NCBI GenBank assembly: GCA_044235645.1
Contig: JBIIHQ010000001.1
Coordinates: forward strand, 124,001-188,000
Origin: OMIW01 sp044235645
Lineage (GTDB): Bacteria; Bdellovibrionota_C; UBA2361; OMIW01
Reading direction: 5' to 3'
Length of the DNA: 64,000 bases
Made by a program: the position numbers and the translations under genes. Position 1 is the first letter of the stretch. Every line of letters begins with the position of its first letter. The notes under the pieces were generated by a model that saw only the letters and a program-made list of their open reading frames with translations, did no database searches and was not told the DNA's origin. Of the stretch, positions 23,842 to 31,977 are shown one piece after another.

Positions 23842-26589
23842 CTAACCAGTATTCTTCATTCCACTAGCAATTCCATTGATACTTAGCTGAATAGCCCGCA
23901 ATATCTCCCCGCGCTCGGCATCCCCCTCTTCGAGGGAACGGTACCTCTTGAGAAGGTCAACTTGAAGATAGCTCAGAGGATCCAGGTAATGACGGCGAAT
24001 AAAGAGGGTATCTTTAAGGAGGGGCTGGCTATCGAGGAGCTCGTTTTGTTGAGTTATTGCGCAGATCATTTCGATCGTGAGGGCGTGCTCAGCAAGAAGT
24101 TTGTTGAGTAATCTATCTCGAATCTCAGGCTCGATGACAAGTTCGCCGTATCGCTGCATGATGAGAGGGTCTGTTTTGGCGAGCGTCATTTCGCAGTTGG
24201 CGATGATGTTTGAGAAGAATCGCCAGGAAGCAAACATCCTCTGAAGGGTTGCCATCGAATCAATACCACTTGCCTGGTATGTCGCGAGGGCTGTGCCAAC
24301 ACCATACCAGGTTGGAAACACGCACCGATTCTGTGTCCACGAGAATACCCATGGAACTGCTCGCAGGTCTTCGATACCACGGGCTGCCCCTCGCTTGGTC
24401 GGGCGGGAGCCGATATTCAGAGTTGAAAGCTCCCCGATGGGAGTGAATTGCTGATAAAACGAGACAAATGCGGGATCTGTGACAAAGTTGCGATATGCGG
24501 CATAGCCAACTTCGGCTATCCTTTCCATTGTAGAGTGAAAAGACGTGGGGATAGGCTCTTGTGAACTTCTCGATGAGGAAAGGATGACGGCACTGACCAT
24601 TTCTTCAAGGTGTCGTCGGGCTATTGTTTCGTTGGCATAATTAGTCGAGACCATTTCTCCCTGTTCGGTGACGCGAAGTCGGCCGTCGACCGTGCCCTCG
24701 GGTTGGGCAAGGATTGCCCGATAAAGGGGGCCTCCCCCTCCTCTGCTTGTTGTACCGCCTCGGCCGTGAAATATTCTGAGGGTAATTCCGCAATTACTCG
24801 ATTCCGCAGCCATTGCGAGTTGAGCCTTGTACAGCTCCCAGTGGGCTTTAAGGTAGCCACCATCTTTGTTGGAATCGCTGTATCCGACCATTACTTCCTG
24901 GGTCATTCTGCGGGCTCGTAGGTATCTCTGATAAGCGACATTCTCGTTAAGAGCACTGAGCACTTGATGACTTCGATCAAGGTCATCAATAGTTTCAAAC
25001 AGAGGGACTACCGTGAGGTCGGCCCGCACTGGCTCTTCATGGTGAATCTCGACAAGACCAGCCTCCTTGGCAAGGACAAGAACCGTGAGGACGTCGCTCG
25101 GCTGTTCGCACATACTTATGATGTATTGCTGAATAGCATTTTGACCGTAAAGCTTTTGAGCCGAATGAATAGCCCGAAAAACCTCGAGCACCTGCGCGCT
25201 GTCGGTTGAGCATGACACTGTCACTGGCAGAAGTGGGCGGGGTTGAAGAAGCTCGTGAGTGAGGATTTCGTTCTTCTCGGACTCAGTAAGTTGGCAAAAA
25301 ACTACCTTGTATCCTGCTATTGAAAGAAACTCCTCAATAGCACGACGATGACGTGAGCTGTGCTCCCGGATATCGAGGGTCGCAAGATGAAATCCAAAGA
25401 CCCGAACCTGGGTTATTATCGGATCGATGTAGCATCGGGCAATCCGCTCTCCTCGGTGTGATGAGAGACTATCTCTTACAATGAGAAGTTCCCGCTCAAG
25501 CTCAGAGGCATCGTGATAGGAACCCAGCGGTTTACTCGGGTTAAGGGTAAGGGAGAGCCGCGCCCCCATCAGTTCCAGTTTTCTCCGATATAATTCCCGG
25601 GGATTATCAAACTGTGAGTGTTCATTGAGTTCAGTGAGCAAAGTAATATCTCGCTGAATACTTTCACGAAGAGCGGTTGATACGGATACCTCTTTTATCG
25701 ACTGACTTAGTGCAGTGCTCGCGCGTTTCAGCCCTTTTATGTACAAGTTGACTATCAATTCGTGTTGAAGCCGAAGCGTCTCGAGAGTTAGATCGGGAGT
25801 CACGTTATGATTCCCATCACGGTCTCCCCCGATCCAGCTTCCAAATCGAAGAAATGGATGATGATTTGAAAGAGGCACGGCCCCGAAATGAGCCCGAAAA
25901 GACGCAGTCAGGCCTTCATACAGCTGCGGAACAAGACCACAAAGGACTCGATCAAAGTAAAAGAGTCCCTGCTTTACCTCGTCGAGGACAGAGGGTCGGG
26001 AGCTCCGGACCTCCTCAGATTGCCACCATGTGGTGAGCTCGCTCATCATTGTCTCGGCAATAATCTCTGGTCGCTCGCCGAGGGGATAGCCTTCGGTGAG
26101 CATTCGGGTAAGAGCATCGGAAATTCGTGAGAGAAGCGACAGGATCGTGCGCCGTTTTGCCTCGGTCGGGTGAGCAGTAAAGACGGGTATGACCTCCATT
26201 CGCTCAATGAGGGACGAAACCTCCTCTCCGGTAACACCCTCCTGCCTGAGCCTCTGAAAGCTTCGCTCTATCGAGTTCTCACCGAAGCTCTGATTCTTGT
26301 GGAACGATACGTAGCTTTGATACTCCGCAACCTTTTGTTCTGCGAGATTAACAAGCTGGAAATAGGCAGTAAAAGCTTTCACTATCTCGTACGCCCGTTG
26401 AACGGGAAGGTTGGAGGTTAGTGATATCAATCTGCGATATGACTCATCCGAGTAGTGAGTCCGAACCTCTCGTGCCGTTTTGCGGATCTCCTCTTCCTGA
26501 TCAAAGCGCTCGGTCGTACACTGCTCTTTGATGACGTTACCGAGGTAAGTGCCGATTATGCGGATGATATTTCGCAGCTGTTGGCTCAT
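23842..26589 (-). CDS. ppc: phosphoenolpyruvate carboxylase
   Basis: This is a 915-residue enzyme that carboxylates PEP with bicarbonate to oxaloacetate, refilling the TCA cycle. Catalytic landmarks are all present: FTAHPTEAKRRT with the essential His (about residue 140), GGDRDGNHNVT, GYSDSNKDGGY, FHGRGGTTSRGGGGP and the C-terminal NTG. The length is typical (880-930). Residues in QNRCVFPTWYGVGTAL also match. It lies alone between convergent and divergent neighbours, so it is probably a single-gene unit whose promoter lies in 26590-26680. Confidence 0.97.
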   Translation of the reverse strand: MSQQLRNIIRIIGTYLGNVIKEQCTTERFDQEEEIRKTAREVRTHYSDESYRRLISLTSNLPVQRAYEIVKAFTAYFQLVNLAEQKVAEYQSYVSFHKNQSFGENSIERSFQRLRQEGVTGEEVSSLIERMEVIPVFTAHPTEAKRRTILSLLSRISDALTRMLTEGYPLGERPEIIAETMMSELTTWWQSEEVRSSRPSVLDEVKQGLFYFDRVLCGLVPQLYEGLTASFRAHFGAVPLSNHHPFLRFGSWIGGDRDGNHNVTPDLTLETLRLQHELIVNLYIKGLKRASTALSQSIKEVSVSTALRESIQRDITLLTELNEHSQFDNPRELYRRKLELMGARLSLTLNPSKPLGSYHDASELERELLIVRDSLSSHRGERIARCYIDPIITQVRVFGFHLATLDIREHSSRHRRAIEEFLSIAGYKVVFCQLTESEKNEILTHELLQPRPLLPVTVSCSTDSAQVLEVFRAIHSAQKLYGQNAIQQYIISMCEQPSDVLTVLVLAKEAGLVEIHHEEPVRADLTVVPLFETIDDLDRSHQVLSALNENVAYQRYLRARRMTQEVMVGYSDSNKDGGYLKAHWELYKAQLAMAAESSNCGITLRIFHGRGGTTSRGGGGPLYRAILAQPEGTVDGRLRVTEQGEMVSTNYANETIARRHLEEMVSAVILSSSRSSQEPIPTSFHSTMERIAEVGYAAYRNFVTDPAFVSFYQQFTPIGELSTLNIGSRPTKRGAARGIEDLRAVPWVFSWTQNRCVFPTWYGVGTALATYQASGIDSMATLQRMFASWRFFSNIIANCEMTLAKTDPLIMQRYGELVIEPEIRDRLLNKLLAEHALTIEMICAITQQNELLDSQPLLKDTLFIRRHYLDPLSYLQVDLLKRYRSLEEGDAERGEILRAIQLSINGIASGMKNTG

Positions 26590-26762
26590 TGAAGTGGGCC
26601 TTTGTGGGAAGTACGTTTAGATAAGTCACCCCGATAATGCAACGGATTGGGAAGCTGCGAAATATGGGAATAGCTCGGCATTGACAGACAACACGATCCA
26701 TCTAGAACCCTTATTGGGACGGTGTGACGAAGAATCAAGAGTATTGTTCGAGGGGAAGAGTC

Positions 26763-27410
26763 ATGAACAAGAAATTAGGAAAGGGTGTCGGCTCAGGCGA
26801 GGCAGAAAGATTCAACAAAGTCCTTCCACTGATGCAGGGCAAGCGGGGAGTCGCTCCTTTTGTTTCTCTTGGTCCACTGATCCTGCTTGCCACCTTGGTA
26901 GGCCGCTCAAGCGCGGAGGTCTACGAATGGACTGACTCGCGGGGGGTACGGCATTTTGCTTCTCAGAAGGTGGGGGACGAATTTAAAAAAGCGGCTCTGC
27001 CTCCCCTTCTCAAGGAGCGCTCAAAACCGATGGCAAAAAAGCCGGAAGGGTGCGGCGGGCATGGCGGCATTAGCTGCCAGGCGGGGGCTGACGACGATGG
27101 GTCGGTAATCTGTTTCGATGGTTTTCGGGGGGCAAGTGCCCGATTCCGTTTTTCTTGTTCATCGCCCAAGCTGACGGTGACTGCTGTGGAGGCTGCCGCT
27201 GGAGCTGGAAGTTACAAGGTAGTGATAAGGAATGATTCGGGCGTTACCGCAGAAAAACCGGTCATTACCTTGCCACCCGAACTTGGTAAGCCAACTATCT
27301 CCGGGCCAGAGTCGATAGCTCCTCTCGAGCTTGCGGAGTTTCTCGTTGCGGGAACCACCGCGGCACCGGCTGCACCCCAAGTGGCGGTGGGATGCGGGAA
27401 TTGTGGCTAA
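26763..27410 (+). CDS. exported DUF4124-domain protein
   Basis: This is a protein of about 215 residues. I chose ATG 26763, which follows GAGGGGAAGAG; GTG 26724 is in frame. A hydrophobic segment (SLGPLILLATLVG) followed by SSA before EVY is a signal peptide. Immediately after comes VYEWTDSRGVRHFAS, the DUF4124 pattern (VYKWxDxxGxxHFS). A Cys- and Gly-rich middle (CGGHGGISC) and a C-terminal region resembling an Ig-like fold follow, ending CGNCG. The function is unknown; DUF4124 proteins are periplasmic or membrane-associated. Confidence 0.6.
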   Translation: MNKKLGKGVGSGEAERFNKVLPLMQGKRGVAPFVSLGPLILLATLVGRSSAEVYEWTDSRGVRHFASQKVGDEFKKAALPPLLKERSKPMAKKPEGCGGHGGISCQAGADDDGSVICFDGFRGASARFRFSCSSPKLTVTAVEAAAGAGSYKVVIRNDSGVTAEKPVITLPPELGKPTISGPESIAPLELAEFLVAGTTAAPAAPQVAVGCGNCG

Positions 27411-27473
27411 GACCCCTGATAAGGTGTATTGAATTGTATCCTCTACATCTGTCGGCAAATTGATCAGTATCCC

Positions 27474-27532
27474 CTGAAAAAAGTGTTGCCCTCTGAAAGG
27501 AGCACTCCCGTCAGGAGGTATCTTTTTTTCAG
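27474..27532. terminator. possible bidirectional terminator
   Basis: CTGAAAAAAG at 27474-27483 is mirrored by CTTTTTTTCAG at 27522-27532, between two convergent genes. A-run, inner sequence with a short CTCC/GGAG stem, then T-run, is the layout of a two-way intrinsic terminator. The inner stem is weak. Confidence 0.35.
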
Positions 27533-27547
27533 CCCCCACTAGCTAGC

Positions 27548-28699
27548 CTAACGTCCTATCGCGGGAAAGGTTCGCTTCATCAGACGGTAGATGCGACGAG
27601 CAGGTGGTATCAGCGTGTTTTTTACATTTCGGTAAAGAGTCGTTTGGGCCGGAGAAGGTAGAGAGCGTTTGGGGGTCTTAAGAAGAACGGCGACTGCCTG
27701 TGCCGTTTGGTCCCATGAAAAATGATCGCGAATGAAATGATAGCAGCTGGCCGAAGCCTGCTCGAGCCACTCGGGCGATTTAAGAGCCCTTTCGATGTAA
27801 CGGATAGCCTCAGCGGGATTTGCCAGGAGGTAGGGACACACTTCAGGATGCGCCCCGACATCAAGGGCTAGGCTGAAAGTTCCGAGTGCTTGTGCCTCGG
27901 TCACCGGAAGGTTAAAACCCTCCCACAGACTCATCGATACAAATATATCAAGGCTCCGCAGATAGGTTGTTTTCTCTTCGTCTGAGAGATTTAGGTGAGG
28001 AATAATACCTCGCTGGCAAAACTGTTCAGCGTCCTCTTCGGTTCCTCTGCCAGCAGCGTGAAATGCTATTGGCAGCCCTTTTTTTTGGACCTCTTCAGCG
28101 AGAGAAAGGAAGAGATGATTTCCCTTGTATTGGGCCTCTCCCTTACCCAGCCGCATAAGGGTACCTACCCGAATCGTACCATCCCGAGAAGTTCCGAAAT
28201 CAAGGGAGCTCTTTACCCCCAAGTCCGGCATGTGATCTGCTGCAAGAGTAACAACGGTGGCATCGGGCCAGCCGATGTCATGTTTAATAAAATCGGATAT
28301 AGCCACAACCCTATTCACCCGTGGGTACACACACTCTCGTTTGAAATTCTGGATTAGCTGACGTTGCCGACCATCTTTTTCAAAAAAAGCGGGTGTTGGA
28401 TCGCCGTTTTCCCAGGCCCACGTCTCAAACTCATCAGTCAGTTCCGGTAATGTCTCAAAATAGGGGGACGTATGAGCAGCAATCACGGTAACCTTGAGTG
28501 ACCGCGCAAGAGCTCTGACACCTTCGGAGGTGGGAGCGACGTTGTGTACCGGGAGCCAATCGAATGATGCATCAGCTCGCTCTGCTCCGACGTGCACATC
28601 AATACCCTTGGCGCGTAACCGGCGAGCTATCTCTCCTATTTCAAGACTTACGCCCCAACCTCTTTCCATCATGACCGAGAGGAATAAAATCGATCTCAT
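27548..28699 (-). CDS. glycosyltransferase family 4-like protein
   Basis: This is a protein of about 383 residues with a GT-B fold. I chose the ATG at 28699 because it overlaps the upstream stop as ATGA; TTG 28708 is in frame. The N-terminal half has the ERGWGVSLEIGEIARRL acceptor-side loop. The C-terminal GT1/GT4 donor region shows VGTLMRLGKGEAQYKG, FHAAGRGTEE, LDIFVSMSLWEGFNLPVTEAQALG and GAHPEV. Enzymes of this type transfer sugars from activated nucleotides onto glycans. It is translationally coupled to the large GT2 gene upstream, so both should act on the same surface polysaccharide. The sugar and linkage cannot be told. Confidence 0.85.
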   Translation of the reverse strand: MRSILFLSVMMERGWGVSLEIGEIARRLRAKGIDVHVGAERADASFDWLPVHNVAPTSEGVRALARSLKVTVIAAHTSPYFETLPELTDEFETWAWENGDPTPAFFEKDGRQRQLIQNFKRECVYPRVNRVVAISDFIKHDIGWPDATVVTLAADHMPDLGVKSSLDFGTSRDGTIRVGTLMRLGKGEAQYKGNHLFLSLAEEVQKKGLPIAFHAAGRGTEEDAEQFCQRGIIPHLNLSDEEKTTYLRSLDIFVSMSLWEGFNLPVTEAQALGTFSLALDVGAHPEVCPYLLANPAEAIRYIERALKSPEWLEQASASCYHFIRDHFSWDQTAQAVAVLLKTPKRSLPSPAQTTLYRNVKNTLIPPARRIYRLMKRTFPAIGR

Positions 28700-31600
28700 A
28701 GGCCACAACCTCTTATATAAGCGCCAAAATGGCGGAGAAATCTTCGCCTATCCCCCCAGTGCTCCTCACCTTTCGGACGAGTTCCATTCTCTATGTGCAC
28801 GATAGGACCGAGATTTACGCAGGTGCTCCGATAACCGAGTCGATGGGCCTGGAGACAAAGAGCTACGTCCTGGCACTCTGCTTTGTAGTCCTGGTCAAAT
28901 CGCCCAGCTAAGCGAAACAGCTCTCGTTGCATCATTAAAAAGGCACCGGTCACTGCCGGATAGGTTGCGGCTTGAGGAGTATCTGCCGATTTTTGGTGTC
29001 GTCCTGCATTGATGTGGTAAGGAAGTCCCCAAACCTCTTGATCTTTAAGAAACATGCATCCCATGTGTTGAATCGAACCGTTAGGGAATGCCATAACCGC
29101 GCCAAGAATACCCGTGGAGTCATCAGAGTTTAAATACTGATATCCAGTGTGGAGTGCTCGACCATCACTCGGCAGAATGATGTCATTGTTCATAAAAAGA
29201 ACGGTCTGAAATCGTGCAGACTCCTCCAAAAGATTATTACAGCGTGAGAAATGGTAACTGAGTTCGCTCACAACGGTGAAGTTTTCCGGCAAATCGCGAT
29301 AGGCCGAGAGAGTTTTTTTATCGGATGTCCCGGTATCACCGATGATTACCTCAAATCCTAATCTGTCTGCAGCAAATGCGCTCTCTTCTCTCCGGAGTTG
29401 TTCGAGAAGGGGGATGATGAAGTTTGGAGCATCTTTGTTAAGAATAATCACGGAGAGTCCTACCGGTAAACCAGAGGAGAGGAGGCTGACTGATGCCGTG
29501 GTATGTGTTGCCATTAAAGCGCGAGCATGGTTCGAGTGATCTGAGTAAATGTTCAAACGCGCTGATCGCCCCTGTGAGTGAAACTCCTCATTCGTATTAC
29601 TGACCGGATCAATACCGAAACGACGAAGGCGGGGCGGGAATGCCAATTGATAGGGGATTGGGTTAAGCGAGAGGTTTGGATTATAGTTGCAATCGCTATC
29701 AATTTCTCTGGACCACCGCTCACGCATAATCTCAGCCTCGGCGGCTAGAATTTTCGAGCGATGGTTGAGGGAACCCTCTGTGGAGCGAGTTTTTGATTCG
29801 TGATGAATAATGCCGATAAGAGGCAGCACAACATTTCGGTACCCCGCTCTTTTTAGTTTAAGGCAAAGGTCGACATCATTAAAATTAACGGCAAGATGCT
29901 CTTCATCAAATCCTGCCACTGATTCGAAAAGAGATCTCCTTACCATCAGACAGGCAGCGGTTACCGCTGAACACTCATGAGCGTAGTTAAGAAGGTTCAT
30001 GTAATGAGGTTTTTCGCTGAAGGAACCGACGAAACTATGTGCCGCTAAATCAGCCACACCGAGTACAACCCCGCCGTGCTGAACCGATCCGTCATCGTAG
30101 CGAAGCACAGTCCCAACGGCTCCGACGCGTGAGCATCTTGCAAACGTGCGTAAGGCCTCAAGCCAGCCCGGCTCGGTGAACTCCACGTCATTGTTCAGGA
30201 AACAAAGGTACTCACTGGTCGTGGAAGAGGTTGCAGCGTTATTAAGTTTCGAGAAATTAAACGGGCCGGGACTATGGAGGATATGATAGCGATCCTTGGT
30301 TCGGAGAAGATTAAGAAATTCGAGGGTTTGCTCGTCGCTGGAACCGTTGTCTACTATCACTACCTCGTACAAGAGACCCGTGGTTGAACAGGTCCTTTCG
30401 ATTGATTCAACGCACGGGCGGAGCAGATCAAGTCGATCTTTCGTAAGAATGATGATCGAAACTTTTTCCGAGAAAAGCCCCTCCTGACAGTCTTCTGGAG
30501 CCTCTTTCAACGACTTAGTCCATCGGCTACAAACCCCGATGACATCAACCTTCTTGGGATTTCGCGTATTCCAGCTATGGCCGGGCCGGTTATGGGCAAT
30601 GAGATAGGGTACGTGAATCGTTTCATCCCGTTCGATAGTGACGGCATGCGCTCGAAGAAAGTCCTGATACTCTTCCCACGAACCTAAGTGTCGCTGAGGT
30701 TTGGATGAGATTGCTCTGAGGTCTATAAGTCCACCCGAACCAAAGAGGTCTGTTTGGCAAGCCAGTAGGTTATCCCATTCTGGTTTGAATACGGGGTCTG
30801 ATCTTGTCCCGTCTGATTCAATCGTATCTTCATCACAAAATATTAATTTTGCGGCCGTATTTTCGAGAAGATGCTGAGTGATAAGAGTTGTATAATGGGG
30901 GGCAAGAGTAGTGCCAGAACGGAGAATACCCAAAAAGACCCGCTTCCCAGTCTGTGGCGATTGTTCTAAAAGAGGCGAAATATTGCCCGTATCAACAGAG
31001 AGGTCAGAACTTACCGGATTTGGATTGTCTATAAAGCAATCCCAATTACTGAGTAATTGTTCCTTAAGAGAAGTAATTGTTTTATCTAAGGCGGCTGGAT
31101 CCCGATCGTTTACGATCAAAAAGTGAATTTTAATGTCGCTTTTATCGAGTCTTGCCGCGATATCTCTCAATGCCGATTGAGCTGCGTCATCAATCTCGTC
31201 ATATTTCTTGACCCATTCTTCAAAGATTATGCGCTCTTGCAAGCTCGCGAGAGCTGTCTTGAGCCAACAGCCACTTTTGAGTATATCTTCCTCTGAAATT
31301 ACCTGCAGGGCCTCTTTTCCAAGAATTGAGCAGGTAGGTACCCTCTTATCACCCGCACTCAGATAGTGCTGCAAGGAGGTCTTTTTTGGTTCATCTTGGG
31401 TTTCAAGCCTGGTGCGATAGTAACAGGGATCGAAAAAAGGATTTGGTCGGCAGCCGAGCTTATCACCTTGCTGAATATAGTGAATGAGAGGGTTCTCTCC
31501 GGTGTGTAGAAGGTGCCGATGCTGGGCCTGATAGTAGGCCGAGATGAAGAAAGGATGGGGATCCCGTCCCTCATAAGCCCCCCGTAGCAGGTAATGTCGC

Positions 31601-31755
31601 AGAGGGGGAATCCCAGCCCGCGCAACATCACCGTTTTTCGCAAGGTAGAAAGCCCCATCAAATAGCCCTGAATCTTCGACAAGTCTCGCGTTCTCGGGTA
31701 ATGCCAATCGAATGCATGCTTTTCGATAGATGTTTTGTAGGCTTTTCATCGGCAT
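28696..31755 (-). CDS. large multi-domain family 2 glycosyltransferase with N-terminal repeat modules
   Basis: This is a 1019-residue protein. Residues about 25-140 hold three copies of a ~38-residue module (LFDGAFYL...PLRHYLLRGAYEGRDPHP and two diverged copies), the same module found in the divergent glycosyltransferase gene at 31978. A degenerate GT2 domain follows (LIFCDEDTIESDG and FKPEWD). Then a full GT-A domain has VSIIILTKDR, VVIVDNGSSD and FLNNDVEF, and a third has LSVIILNKD, EVIIGDTGTSD, LFMNNDI. The NND motifs are the metal/nucleotide-sugar site. Tandem GT2 proteins of this layout build repeating O-antigen or capsule glycans. It is the first gene of a two-gene operon. Confidence 0.88.
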   Translation of the reverse strand: MPMKSLQNIYRKACIRLALPENARLVEDSGLFDGAFYLAKNGDVARAGIPPLRHYLLRGAYEGRDPHPFFISAYYQAQHRHLLHTGENPLIHYIQQGDKLGCRPNPFFDPCYYRTRLETQDEPKKTSLQHYLSAGDKRVPTCSILGKEALQVISEEDILKSGCWLKTALASLQERIIFEEWVKKYDEIDDAAQSALRDIAARLDKSDIKIHFLIVNDRDPAALDKTITSLKEQLLSNWDCFIDNPNPVSSDLSVDTGNISPLLEQSPQTGKRVFLGILRSGTTLAPHYTTLITQHLLENTAAKLIFCDEDTIESDGTRSDPVFKPEWDNLLACQTDLFGSGGLIDLRAISSKPQRHLGSWEEYQDFLRAHAVTIERDETIHVPYLIAHNRPGHSWNTRNPKKVDVIGVCSRWTKSLKEAPEDCQEGLFSEKVSIIILTKDRLDLLRPCVESIERTCSTTGLLYEVVIVDNGSSDEQTLEFLNLLRTKDRYHILHSPGPFNFSKLNNAATSSTTSEYLCFLNNDVEFTEPGWLEALRTFARCSRVGAVGTVLRYDDGSVQHGGVVLGVADLAAHSFVGSFSEKPHYMNLLNYAHECSAVTAACLMVRRSLFESVAGFDEEHLAVNFNDVDLCLKLKRAGYRNVVLPLIGIIHHESKTRSTEGSLNHRSKILAAEAEIMRERWSREIDSDCNYNPNLSLNPIPYQLAFPPRLRRFGIDPVSNTNEEFHSQGRSARLNIYSDHSNHARALMATHTTASVSLLSSGLPVGLSVIILNKDAPNFIIPLLEQLRREESAFAADRLGFEVIIGDTGTSDKKTLSAYRDLPENFTVVSELSYHFSRCNNLLEESARFQTVLFMNNDIILPSDGRALHTGYQYLNSDDSTGILGAVMAFPNGSIQHMGCMFLKDQEVWGLPYHINAGRHQKSADTPQAATYPAVTGAFLMMQRELFRLAGRFDQDYKAECQDVALCLQAHRLGYRSTCVNLGPIVHIENGTRPKGEEHWGDRRRFLRHFGAYIRGCGL

Positions 31756-31977
31756 TAAATTTCGAGTACTTCTCTTGTTCGTTCGTCGAGCAACCGGGGT
31801 AAAATGAGTTAGGAATTAAACAACTATTTACCGAGCTTTTCAGCTTGATTTGCTCGAATCGACCGCGATCGTTACCCTTGGATATTGATCTAAGAGAGCT
31901 CTCCGAGTCAATCTTTCCGGGTGATCGAAGAGAGGTGCCGATATCGGCCTAGTTAGTTGATGAACGGGGTGTTGCTG